Below are positions 23,555-31,248 of a stretch of DNA of 64,000 nucleotides, in pieces (position 1 is the stretch's first letter; every line of letters begins with the position of its first letter). The notes beneath the pieces were generated by a model. That model ran no database searches, was not told the origin of the DNA, and saw only the letters and a program-made list of their open reading frames with translations. Source of the stretch: Lentzea kentuckyensis (lineage in GTDB: Bacteria; Actinomycetota; Actinomycetes; Mycobacteriales; Pseudonocardiaceae). The stretch lies in assembly GCF_002150765.1 (NCBI RefSeq), contig NZ_MUYM01000070.1, forward strand, positions 52,958-116,957. Direction: 5' to 3'. Position numbers and translations under genes: made by a program.

Positions 23555-23779
23555 CGAGACCCTCTCTGGTGTTCTACCGATCAGTTGAACTGAACTTGAC
23601 CGCATTTCGCTGACAAATTATCTGCAGATCCTGTTGGCAAATCCCTGGACACATATCGTGCGGTGTACAAAGCTATCTGCGGCGACCACGCGTGGGAGCC
23701 GATTCCGGGGGGAATCATTGGGGGGTGGGGGTCCGCCAGGCGCAAGCCGGCGGGCCCCCAAGTATTACCCTCGCTGGTT

Positions 23780-24205
23780 GTGACCGTTTCCGCTCGCCCG
23801 GACAGTGTTGTCCTGAACTGGGGCACCACCTACCGGGTCACCGTCCTCGAACTCGGGCTCGCCTGCTGTGGAGTCGAGGTGATGGCAGCTCTCGACCGCC
23901 TTCCCGGCCTCGGCGTCACGCCGGTCGACGGCGCGGGCGAGGCACACGTTCTCGTGGTCTCCGGCACCGTCACGGACGCCATGTTGCCTGCTGTGATCCG
24001 CAGTTACGAGGCCATGCCCGAACCCCGCTACGTGATCTCCGTGGGCGCCTGCAGCAACACCGGCGGCCCGTACTGGGATTCCTACAGCGTCACCAAGGGG
24101 ATCGACCAGGCCCTGCCGGTCCACGTCGCCGTTCCCGGCTGCCCGCCGCGGCCGGAAGCGCTGCTCGAAGGTCTCAAAGCCCTGCACCGGCTGGTGAGCG
24201 CATGA
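23780..24205 (+). CDS. NuoB-like [4Fe-4S] subunit, orphan
   Basis: A 141-residue protein of the NADH-quinone oxidoreductase subunit B / [NiFe]-hydrogenase small-subunit-like family. All four ligands of the N2-type cluster are present: C29, C30, C91 and C121, in GLACCGVE, GACSNTGG and PGCPPRPEALLEG. The start is uncertain: GTG 23780 gives a family-like N-terminus (VTVSARPDSVVLNWG), whereas GTG 23663 adds 39 unconserved Gly-rich residues. It is coupled (ATGA) to the NuoC-like gene. Only B-, C- and I-like subunits occur here, so a full complex I cannot be encoded locally. Confidence 0.8.
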   Translation: MTVSARPDSVVLNWGTTYRVTVLELGLACCGVEVMAALDRLPGLGVTPVDGAGEAHVLVVSGTVTDAMLPAVIRSYEAMPEPRYVISVGACSNTGGPYWDSYSVTKGIDQALPVHVAVPGCPPRPEALLEGLKALHRLVSA

Positions 24206-24738
24206 CCGCGAAGACCGCGTTCGGCCAGACGGTCCACCACGTCGAACTCACCGACTGGCTCACCACGGCCGCGGACCACCACGCGAACGGCTGCGTGATG
24301 TTCGACTGGCTCGGCGTCGAGGACGCCGGCCGGCCGGGAGCCGCCGGGCAACGCCACGCGGTGTTCCTGCACGTCATCAACCCGCGGACGCGCGAAGGCG
24401 TGATGCTGCGGACCGAACTGGGCCAGGCCGACGCGTTGCCGAGCATCGCCCACCTCTGGAAGGGCGCGCGCTGGCACGAGCGCGAGGCCGCGGAGATGTT
24501 CGGCATCACCGTAGACAGCGAACCCGAGCACCTGCTGCTGCCCGAAAGCTTCCAGGGCCACCCGCTGCGCAAGGACTTCGTGCTGGCCTCGCGCGTCGTG
24601 CGTCCCTGGCCGGGCGCGCTCGAACCGGGTGAGGACAACACGAGCGCCCCGAGCCGCCGCCGCACCGCACCACCTGGCGTGCCCGACCCGTCGTGGGGCC
24701 CGCGCAGAGAACGTGCCAGTGAAGAGGAGCAGTCGTGA
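24202..24738 (+). CDS. NuoC-like (30-kDa subunit) protein, orphan
   Basis: A 178-residue protein of the complex I 30-kDa subunit family: LRTELGQADALPSIAHLWKGARWHEREAAEMFGI, with the conserved WxERExxxMFGI motif, then LLLPESFQGHPLRKDF, the typical HPLRKDF end. A variable Pro/Arg-rich tail follows. The ATG overlaps the nuoB-like stop, and its own end overlaps the ferredoxin gene (GTGA). NuoC normally bridges NuoB and NuoD; no NuoD is encoded nearby, so its partner is unclear. Confidence 0.82.
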   Translation: MTAKTAFGQTVHHVELTDWLTTAADHHANGCVMFDWLGVEDAGRPGAAGQRHAVFLHVINPRTREGVMLRTELGQADALPSIAHLWKGARWHEREAAEMFGITVDSEPEHLLLPESFQGHPLRKDFVLASRVVRPWPGALEPGEDNTSAPSRRRTAPPGVPDPSWGPRRERASEEEQS

Positions 24739-25187
24739 CGAACCTTCCCCCACGCACGAGGGGTGTCATCGCGCTGTTGGACGCCAACTGCACGGTCTGC
24801 ATGATCTGCGCGCGCGAGTGTCCTGACTGGTGCATCCACATCACGAGCCACACCGAGGTCGAGCAGCAGCCCGGCTCAGCGAGGCCGCGCAGCCGCAACG
24901 TGCTCGACCGGTTCGCGATCGACTACGGCCAATGTCTCTACTGCGGCATCTGCGTCGAGGTCTGCCCGTTCGACGCCCTGCACTGGGCACCGGAGTTCGG
25001 CTATCCGGGAACGGGCTCGATCGAGGGCGAGGGCGCCGTCGCGGAACTCGTGCACGAACGGGACGTGCTCGCCACGTGGGTCGAGAAGGTGCCACCGCCG
25101 CCACCGCTCGACCCGGCCGCGGAAGCCGCGCCGGAAACGGCCACCGGAACCGGCAGGCGGCCTGGTTCGTTGAGAGGTAGGACGTAA
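24735..25187 (+). CDS. NuoI-like 2x[4Fe-4S] ferredoxin subunit
   Basis: A 150-residue protein with two ferredoxin motifs: C19, C22, C25, C29 and C67, C70, C73, C77 (CLYCGICVEVCPFDAL). This is the pattern of complex I subunit NuoI and hydrogenase-linked ferredoxins. The C-terminal 40 residues are Pro/Ala-rich. The start is GTG at 24735, overlapping the nuoC-like stop. It would pass electrons to the NuoB-like cluster. The donor and final acceptor cannot be read from the sequence. Confidence 0.82.
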   Translation: MTNLPPRTRGVIALLDANCTVCMICARECPDWCIHITSHTEVEQQPGSARPRSRNVLDRFAIDYGQCLYCGICVEVCPFDALHWAPEFGYPGTGSIEGEGAVAELVHERDVLATWVEKVPPPPPLDPAAEAAPETATGTGRRPGSLRGRT

Positions 25188-25205
25188 AGACCCGGAGGCG
25201 GAACC

Positions 25206-26066
25206 GTGCACAAGCACTTCAACGGGTTGAAGACGGCCGTGCTGCTCGGCGGGATGAGCGCGCTGATCGTGCTGATCAGCAGCTTGTTCGGCCGGACCGC
25301 ACTGCTCATCGGCCTGGTGTTGGCCTTGGGCGTGAACGCCTACGCGTACTTCAACTCCGACAAGCTCGCGCTGCGTGCGATGCGTGCCCAGCAGGTGTCG
25401 CAGGTGGAGCAACCTCTCCTGTACGCGATCGTGCGGGAGCTGTCGCAGAAGGCGCGCCAGCCCATGCCGAGGCTGTACCTCAGCCCGACCATCGCACCGA
25501 ACGCGTTCGCGACGGGCCGCAACCCGCGCAACGCCGCCGTGTGCTGCACCACGGGCATCCTGGACCTGCTCGACGAACGCGAACTGCGCGCCGTGCTCGG
25601 CCACGAGCTCTCGCACGTCTACAACCGCGACATCCTGATCAGCTGCGTGGCCGGCGCGCTGGCCGGCGTGATCACGATGCTCGCGAACCTCGCCCTGCTC
25701 GCCGGCATCTTCGGCGGTGACGGGGACGACGACGGCCCCGGCCCGCTCGGCCTGTTGCTGATCGCACTGCTCGGTCCGATCGCGGCCACCGTGGTGCGCC
25801 TGGCCGTGAGCCGCTCACGCGAGTTTCAGGCCGACGAGTCCAGCGCCGAACTCACCGGCGACCCGCTGGCACTGGCGAGCGCGTTGCGCAAGATCGAGCT
25901 GGGGACGCGGGCGGCGCCGCTCGCACCGGAGCCGGAGGTGGTGTCGCAGAGCCACCTGATGATCGCGAACCCGTTCCGCTCGGGGGAGCAGTACGCGAAG
26001 TGGTTCTCGACCCATCCGCCGATCGCCGACCGCATCCGCCGGCTCGAAGAGATGGCCAGGCGTTAG
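25206..26066 (+). CDS. htpX: HtpX-type M48 membrane metalloprotease
   Basis: A 286-residue M48 protease of membrane quality control. Two N-terminal membrane helices (about 9-48) precede the zinc motif HELSH at 133-137, with E206 in SREFQAD as probable third ligand. Two further hydrophobic segments lie at about 145-170 and 180-200. The start is GTG at 25206, 18 bp after the NuoI-like stop, so it may be co-transcribed with the trio and maintain its membrane partner; that is inference. Its end overlaps the convergent rfbA by 4 nt. Confidence 0.93.
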   Translation: MHKHFNGLKTAVLLGGMSALIVLISSLFGRTALLIGLVLALGVNAYAYFNSDKLALRAMRAQQVSQVEQPLLYAIVRELSQKARQPMPRLYLSPTIAPNAFATGRNPRNAAVCCTTGILDLLDERELRAVLGHELSHVYNRDILISCVAGALAGVITMLANLALLAGIFGGDGDDDGPGPLGLLLIALLGPIAATVVRLAVSRSREFQADESSAELTGDPLALASALRKIELGTRAAPLAPEPEVVSQSHLMIANPFRSGEQYAKWFSTHPPIADRIRRLEEMARR

Positions 26067-26935
26067 CGCCCGACCTTCGCCACGGCCATGAGGTACTCGC
26101 CGTATCCGGACTTGCCGAGCTTCTCGCCGAGCGCGTAGCACTCCTCGGCGGAGATGAAGCCCATGCGCAGCGCGATCTCCTCAGGACACGCGATGCGCAC
26201 GCCGGTCCGGTGCTCCAACACCTGCACGAATTGCCCGGCCTCGAGCAACGAGTCGTGCGTGCCGGTGTCGAGCCACGCGAACCCGCGGCTCAGGTCCACC
26301 AGCTGCGCCCGGCCCTCGCGCAGGTAGTGCAGGTTGACGTCGGTGATCTCCAGCTCGCCACGCGGCGACGGCTTGAGGTTCCGCGCGATGTCGACCACAC
26401 CGTTGTCGTAGAAGTAGAGCCCGGTGATCGCCCGGTTCGACTTCGGCTTCGCCGGCTTCTCCTCGATGGACAGCAGCTTCCCGGTCGCGTCGACCTCACC
26501 CACGCCGTACCGCTCGGGGTCCTTCACCTGGTACCCGAACAGCACGCAACCGTCCAAAGTGGACACGTGGTGCGTCAGAGTCGTGGAGAAGCCCTGGCCG
26601 TAGAAGATGTTGTCGCCCAGCACCAGCGCCACGTCGTCGTCACCGACGAAGTCCGCACCGATGACGAACGCCTCCGCGAGCCCGTTCGGCATGGCCTGCT
26701 CCGCGTAGGAGAACGCCATGCCCCACTGCGACCCGTCGCCCAGCAGGCGGCGGAACAGCGGTAAGTCCGTCGGCGTGGAGATGATCAACACCTCGCGAAT
26801 GCCGGCCAGCATGAGCACCGACAGCGGGTAGTAGATCATCGGCTTGTCGTACACCGGCAGCAGCTGCTTGGAGACGGCCTGTGTGATCGGGTGCAGGCGC
26901 GTCCCGCTGCCACCGGCGAGGACGATGCCCTTCAC
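26063..26935 (-). CDS. rfbA: Glucose-1-phosphate thymidylyltransferase
   Basis: A 290-residue RmlA/RfbA enzyme that makes dTDP-glucose from glucose-1-phosphate and dTTP, first step of dTDP-L-rhamnose synthesis for cell wall and natural products. The nucleotide-binding start MKGIVLAGGSGTRLHPITQ, SKQLLPVYDKPMIYYP, GDNIFYGQ and the later EEKPAKPKSNRAITGLYFYD are family signatures, and the length is standard. The start is GTG at 26935, overlapping the yajQ stop (GTGA). No other rml genes are in the window. Confidence 0.96.
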   Translation of the reverse strand: MKGIVLAGGSGTRLHPITQAVSKQLLPVYDKPMIYYPLSVLMLAGIREVLIISTPTDLPLFRRLLGDGSQWGMAFSYAEQAMPNGLAEAFVIGADFVGDDDVALVLGDNIFYGQGFSTTLTHHVSTLDGCVLFGYQVKDPERYGVGEVDATGKLLSIEEKPAKPKSNRAITGLYFYDNGVVDIARNLKPSPRGELEITDVNLHYLREGRAQLVDLSRGFAWLDTGTHDSLLEAGQFVQVLEHRTGVRIACPEEIALRMGFISAEECYALGEKLGKSGYGEYLMAVAKVGR

Positions 26936-27423
26936 CGGTAGTTGGTGAACTGGAGGGCGATGCCGAAGTCAGAGCCCTTCAACAGGGCGATGACGTCCTG
27001 CAGGTGGTCCTTCTTCTTGCCGGACACCCGCAGCTGGTCGCCCTGGATCTGCGCCTGCACACCCTTGGGCGCCTCGTCACGAATCTTCTTGGCGATCTCC
27101 TTGGCCTTCTCGGACGTGATGCCCTGCACGAGATTTCCCGTGACCTTGAACACCTTTCCGGACACCGCGGGCTCGCCCACCTCGAACGCCTTCATCGAGA
27201 TGTTGCGCTTGACCAGCTTCTCCTGGAAGACGTCGATCGCAGCCTTGCAGCGCTCCTCGGTCTCGGAGGTGAAGGTGATCGCCTCCTCGCCGGCCCAGGC
27301 CACGGTGGTGTTGGTCCCGCGGAAGTCGAAGCGCGTGCTCAGTTCCTTGGCCGCCTGGTTGAGCGCGTTGTCGACCTCCTGCCGGTCCACCTTGCTCACC
27401 ACGTCGAACGACGGGTCCGCCAC
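26932..27423 (-). CDS. yajQ: YajQ-family nucleotide-binding protein
   Basis: A 163-residue YajQ/UPF0234 protein, the family's usual length. Conserved blocks include MADPSFDVVSKVDRQEVDNA, ELSTRFDFRG, and the ending GIALQFTNYR. Some homologues bind cyclic di-GMP and act as regulators or nucleic-acid-binding proteins. The GTG at 27423 has GAGGAG seven bases upstream. It is coupled to rfbA and divergent from tRNA-Tyr. Confidence 0.94.
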   Translation of the reverse strand: MADPSFDVVSKVDRQEVDNALNQAAKELSTRFDFRGTNTTVAWAGEEAITFTSETEERCKAAIDVFQEKLVKRNISMKAFEVGEPAVSGKVFKVTGNLVQGITSEKAKEIAKKIRDEAPKGVQAQIQGDQLRVSGKKKDHLQDVIALLKGSDFGIALQFTNYR

Positions 27424-27542
27424 GACTTCACTCCTCAACGATCTCGGGGTCACAGCCAGCGTCGATGCTACTGGGGTACCCCGATTTGGGGCCTCCCGAA
27501 GGGGTTATGTATTGTTCCGCTTGCACCGTTACGGCGGTGTGG

Positions 27543-27623
27543 GGCGGGTTGCCCGAGCGGCCAATGGGAGCGGACTGTAAATCCGTCGCGAAAGCTACAG
27601 AGGTTCGAATCCTCTACCCGCCA
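27543..27623 (+). tRNA. tRNA-Tyr (GTA)
   Basis: An 81-nt class II tRNA. The acceptor stem GGCGGGT pairs with ACCCGCC, the anticodon loop carries GTA (27577-27579), a long variable arm is present, and the T arm has GGTTCGAAT. CCA is not encoded. Confidence 0.96.
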
Positions 27624-27634
27624 CAGCAGGACAT

Positions 27635-27674
27635 AAGGCCCTGTGACCAGGTGACTGGTCACAGGGCCTTTGTA
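27635..27674 (+). terminator. Terminator of tRNA-Tyr
   Basis: A perfect 16-bp stem (27635-27650 with 27655-27670) with GTGA loop, followed by TTTG, 12 bp after the tRNA. Confidence 0.9.
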
Positions 27675-27777
27675 GTGTTCTCAGGTTGTGTGCGACTCGA
27701 ACCAGGCCTGTATCGCGGTTCGTGCCGGGGGCGTGCCAAAGTTCGGTGGGCCTGGAGGCATGGACGAAGGGGACGCT

Positions 27778-28455
27778 GTGCGCACGCAGATGGCAACCGA
27801 GGCGGGAAGATCCACGGCGCCGAGCGAGGACCGGGCGTTGGTTGGCCCGAATCTGCTCGCCGTGCTCGACGGCGTCACGGCCAAGCCCGAGAACGGCTGC
27901 GAGCACAGCGTCGGCTGGTTTGCCGACCAGCTGGCCGCGGAGCTGCTGCGGTTCGCGCACCTCGGGCCGGCTCCGGCGCTGGCGGAGGCCATCGAGCAGG
28001 CTGCTGAGCTGCACTCCGGCACCTGCGACCTCGCCCACCCGGACAGCCCCAGTGCGGCGGTCGGGTTGGTGCAGATCAAGGACGACGTGCTGCGGTACCT
28101 GGTGTTGGGCGACGCCACGGTCGTGGTCGACACCAAGCGCGAGCTGCACGTCGTGAGCGACACGCGGACGAGCCGCACGGCCGGTGCGAACCCCGCGGAC
28201 GTCGAGCACGCGCTCACGGGTGAGATTCCGTTGTCGGACGTGCGCCGCGTCGCGATCCTCTCCGACGGCGCCGCGCGGGCCGTCGACCTGTTCGGTCTCT
28301 TCGACTGGCCCAAGGCGCTCGAACTGATGGCGGCGAACGGGCCGGACGATCTGATCCGCAAAATGCGCGCGGTCGAGAAAGAAGACGTCAAGGCCGTCGA
28401 ATGGCCGCGCAAGAAGGTTTCCGACGACGCGACCGTCGTTTATCTCGAACGGTGA
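27778..28455 (+). CDS. PP2C-like serine/threonine phosphatase
   Basis: A 225-residue protein of the PPM/PP2C phosphatase fold, which removes phosphate from Ser/Thr residues in a metal-dependent way. Motifs in order: SEDRALVGPNLLAVLDGVTA (first metal aspartates), GLVQIKDDVLRYLVLGDATV, AILSDGAARAVD and the final VSDDATVVYLE. The GTG at 27778 is preferred over the ATG at 27760 because GAAGGGGA lies five bases upstream and the product then begins like its relatives. Single-gene unit. Confidence 0.8.
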   Translation: MRTQMATEAGRSTAPSEDRALVGPNLLAVLDGVTAKPENGCEHSVGWFADQLAAELLRFAHLGPAPALAEAIEQAAELHSGTCDLAHPDSPSAAVGLVQIKDDVLRYLVLGDATVVVDTKRELHVVSDTRTSRTAGANPADVEHALTGEIPLSDVRRVAILSDGAARAVDLFGLFDWPKALELMAANGPDDLIRKMRAVEKEDVKAVEWPRKKVSDDATVVYLER

Positions 28456-28588
28456 CGCTCGGCTCGCGGTCGACGGCGGCCTCGGCCAGGGGCTGACCGC
28501 GTAGGAAAAATCTTCGAACTACCTGTCACACATCCGTCGCCTGCCGGGTCGACCAAGCAGAAGACGAAGAGAGACAGGGAGAACGAAG

Positions 28589-29014
28589 ATGAGGATCGCC
28601 AACCCGATCATGTCCGTGCCCGGCGCGATGAAGGCGCTGCTGGACCTGTCCGCGGCCGCCGGGAAGACGGGCCTGGACGCGGACTACGTCGAGTTGATCT
28701 GCCTGCGGGTCAGCATCATGAACGGCTGCGGCGCGTGCATCGACTACCACACCAAGTTGTTGCGCAAGGCGAACGTGGCGGACGAGAAGGTCTACGCGGT
28801 GGCCGGCTGGAGGGACGTCCCGTACTACACCGAGGCGGAGAAGGCCGGGTTCGCGCTCGCCGAGGAGGTCACGCGCGTGCACGTCAGCGACGCCGTGTGG
28901 GACGAGGCCGCGAGGCACTACACCGAGGAGCAGCTCGCGGGTCTCGTGATCGCCATCGGCGCGATCAACCTGTGGAACCGGATGAACGTGGCCACGCAGC
29001 AGAAGGTGGCCTGA
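28589..29014 (+). CDS. Carboxymuconolactone decarboxylase/AhpD-family protein
   Basis: A 141-residue CMD-family protein. The redox motif NGCGACIDYH has C47, C50 and H54, as in AhpD-like peroxidase-linked enzymes, so a thiol-dependent antioxidant role is likely rather than decarboxylation. The helical fold and length fit. Start ATG 28589 follows AGACAGGGAG. A strong hairpin terminator follows at 29038. Confidence 0.88.
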   Translation: MRIANPIMSVPGAMKALLDLSAAAGKTGLDADYVELICLRVSIMNGCGACIDYHTKLLRKANVADEKVYAVAGWRDVPYYTEAEKAGFALAEEVTRVHVSDAVWDEAARHYTEEQLAGLVIAIGAINLWNRMNVATQQKVA

Positions 29015-29037
29015 GCAAGGCCTGCGACAAGGTTGAA

Positions 29038-29075
29038 GCCGGCGCGCAAGAGCTTCCTCTCTCTTGCGTGCCGGC
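29038..29075 (+). terminator. Terminator after the CMD-family gene
   Basis: GCCGGCGCGCAAGAG (29038-29052) pairs with 29061-29075 over 15 bp with one wobble and an 8-nt loop. Confidence 0.8.
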
Positions 29076-29137
29076 CTCAGCGCGGAGCATACCCCATATC
29101 GAACAGATGTTCGATCATTGGGCGATCAACACGCCGG

Positions 29138-29374
29138 TCAACTGGCGGCGAGCGCTGCCCGGCCGTCGTCGGTCAGTTCCGCGCAGACGCGCAGACCGAA
29201 GCTTGTCGGCTGCGTGGGGCGCAGCAAGCCCGCGTGCACGAGGTCGTGCGTCGCCATCTGGTCGCAGCAAGGCAGTCCGTCGACGTACAGTTCGGGCTCC
29301 GTGCCGCCGGTGACCTCGGCACGTCCTGCGGCGACCGCCCGCAGCATCGCTCTCGCTCTTCCGCTGAGTTCCAT
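29138..29374 (-). CDS. Small winged-helix-like hypothetical protein, 78 aa
   Basis: A 78-residue protein (MELSGRARAMLRAVAAGRAE, then CDQMATHDLVHAGLLRP, ending AELTDDGRAALAA). The helix-turn and wing pattern resembles small winged-helix regulators, but no DNA-binding residues can be assigned. The ATG at 29374 follows GGGGGG; a start 39 codons earlier lacks a site. The flanking gap to 29511 shows nothing else. Confidence 0.65.
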   Translation of the reverse strand: MELSGRARAMLRAVAAGRAEVTGGTEPELYVDGLPCCDQMATHDLVHAGLLRPTQPTSFGLRVCAELTDDGRAALAAS

Positions 29375-29511
29375 TTCGACCCCCCAGGTGTGGTGTCCGA
29401 ATCCGCTACCCCTTTGTCGAAATAGAGGCCGGATTCGTTCCACAAGTACGGGTTCGTTTGGCTTCTTCGCTTGTGTGAACGGGTAGATCATGTCCCACTA
29501 GGCCGTTCGGG

Positions 29512-30321
29512 TCACGAAGACACGCCGGAGGATGAGCGCAGAGCCGGGCGCCGAACCCACATCGTCCAGCGCGGCCGATAGCCGTGCGAATACCAGAACG
29601 GCGTCGAGCGCGGGTTCGGCAGGGCGTGGTGGAGCAGCGTCGATGCCACGCCGGCCCGGTCCAGCACGTCGTGCACGTGCGCCACGAGCGCGCTGCCCGC
29701 ACCGCTGCCGCGGACGTCCGGACGCACGCCGAGATGGCCGAGGTAGGCGAACGGGCGCGCTTCCGCGTACCGCTCCATCCACCCCGCGTCCGTCGGCATG
29801 TCGACGTAAACCATGCCGACGGGCGTGTCGTCACGAACGGCGAGCCACATCGCCTCGTCGTCGCGATCGAGCACCTCGGTGAGCGCTGTGCGCAGGTGGC
29901 GTGCGCTGTTCGGGCGTTCGCTGACCATCCCGAACGCGGCGTCGTACCTGATGGTCTCCAAGTTCAACGCGATCGCGACGTCCAGATCGGCGTGCGTCGC
30001 GGGCCGGACGTGCACATCGGACGGCCGTTGCGGCGTCACGCGCTGGGCGAGGCGTTCGGCGATCACGACCAGCGGCGCGAAACCGTGCCGTATCAACGGA
30101 AGTGCGTCGCCGGTCTCGTGGCTCGGCAACGTCACGATCGCCGCGGTGTCCGGGTCGTCGAGGCCGGTGAGGCGGGTCTCCCACTCGTCGAGCAGCGCGG
30201 GCAGGTCCCAGCCGGATTGCCAACTGAGGCCGTGCGTGCGCAACGCTCCCCACGTGGGCATGAGGGAGTCCGGATCTGTCTCGCGGTAAGAGAAAATCTC
30301 GGTCACGCCACATCTGAACAT
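29512..30321 (-). CDS. GNAT-family N-acetyltransferase
   Basis: A 269-residue protein with a C-terminal GNAT domain. The acetyl-CoA motif A is HLGVRPDVRGSGAGSALVAH (near 195-215), preceded by WLAVRDDTPVGMVYVD. The N-terminal 100 residues form a second, divergent GNAT-like half. Substrate unknown. The start is ATG 30321 or GTG 30306, without a clear ribosome site. It is divergent from the PhzF-family gene with only 14 bp between starts, so their promoters must overlap. Confidence 0.82.
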   Translation of the reverse strand: MFRCGVTEIFSYRETDPDSLMPTWGALRTHGLSWQSGWDLPALLDEWETRLTGLDDPDTAAIVTLPSHETGDALPLIRHGFAPLVVIAERLAQRVTPQRPSDVHVRPATHADLDVAIALNLETIRYDAAFGMVSERPNSARHLRTALTEVLDRDDEAMWLAVRDDTPVGMVYVDMPTDAGWMERYAEARPFAYLGHLGVRPDVRGSGAGSALVAHVHDVLDRAGVASTLLHHALPNPRSTPFWYSHGYRPRWTMWVRRPALRSSSGVSS

Positions 30322-30335
30322 GGCAGGGTCGGGCT

Positions 30336-31088
30336 GTGGAGATCCATGTCGTGGACGCGTTCACCGACAAGCCCTTCGCGGGCAACCCCGCCGCTGTCGT
30401 GCTCCTGACCGAACCGCGCGACGACACCTGGATGCAACAGGTCGCCGCCGAGATGAAGCACGCCGACACGGCCTTCGTCACCCCGGACAACCACCTGCGC
30501 TGGTTCACGCCGGAGGCCGAGGTCGACTTGTGCGGACACGCCACCCTCGCCACCGCTCATGTGCTAGGCGGCGAGCAGGAGTTCACCACGCGTAGTGGCG
30601 TGCTCACATGCGCAAATGACGATGGATGGGTCCGGATGGACTTCCCGGCCGACCCTCCAGAGTTGACTGACCCGCCAATCGGTCTAGCAGAGGCGCTGCC
30701 ACATGCGACGATCAAGTCCGTCTCACGTGGGCGCTTCGACTACCTGATCGAGTTGGGAAGCGCGGCGGAAGTCCGTTCCTTGCGACCTGACGTCCAAGGA
30801 CTGACACAGATCCCGTCACGCGGAGTAATCGTGACGGCGACTGGCGACGGTGAAGCAGACGTCGTGAGTCGCTGTTTTTATCCGGCTGTCGGCATCCCGG
30901 AGGACCCCGTCACCGGATCGGCCCACTGCACGCTGGCGTCCTATTGGGTGCCTCGGCTCCAGCGCGCTGACCTGCTGGCGGAGCAGGCGTCGCCGCGCGG
31001 CGGGTTCGTCAGGACCACCCTCGCCCAAGATCGCGTACTGCTCTCCGGGCAAGCCGTGACGGTGCTCCGGGGGCACCTGAGCGGGTAG
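30336..31088 (+). CDS. PhzF-family isomerase-like protein
   Basis: A 250-residue PhzF-fold protein: VVDAFTDKPFAGNPAAVV, WFTPEAEVDLCGHATLA and CFYPAVGIPEDPVTGSAHC are all family signatures. The catalytic position, usually Glu in SETAF, is Asp (D44 in HADTAF), so activity may differ from PhzF-type isomerases. The protein is somewhat short. The start is GTG 30336. It is divergent from the GNAT gene; substrate unknown. Confidence 0.85.
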   Translation: MEIHVVDAFTDKPFAGNPAAVVLLTEPRDDTWMQQVAAEMKHADTAFVTPDNHLRWFTPEAEVDLCGHATLATAHVLGGEQEFTTRSGVLTCANDDGWVRMDFPADPPELTDPPIGLAEALPHATIKSVSRGRFDYLIELGSAAEVRSLRPDVQGLTQIPSRGVIVTATGDGEADVVSRCFYPAVGIPEDPVTGSAHCTLASYWVPRLQRADLLAEQASPRGGFVRTTLAQDRVLLSGQAVTVLRGHLSG

Positions 31089-31169
31089 CCACGTCTGGGT
31101 GAATCGAAGTCACACGGGGTGCTCGACCTGCCATTTCGTCCCCCGAGCGGGGTACATTGGTGCCCCTGG

Positions 31170-31200
31170 AGGGGTCCTGATCGCCAAGTGCGGGACCCCT
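31170..31200. other. Inverted repeat before the GGDEF-EAL gene
   Basis: AGGGGTCC (31170-31177) pairs with GGACCCCT (31193-31200), with a 15-nt loop, in the 160-nt gap between the phzF-like and GGDEF-EAL genes. It may be a terminator or a leader structure. Confidence 0.45.
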
Positions 31201-31248
31201 CAGTCACGCCTAGAGGTTTCCCTCACCCCAGGCCGACGAGGAGGCTGG

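Noticed and set aside
23663..23779. Extended N-terminus of the NuoB-like protein
   Set aside because: The extra 39 residues are Gly-rich and unlike the family, although no strong ribosome site decides the start.
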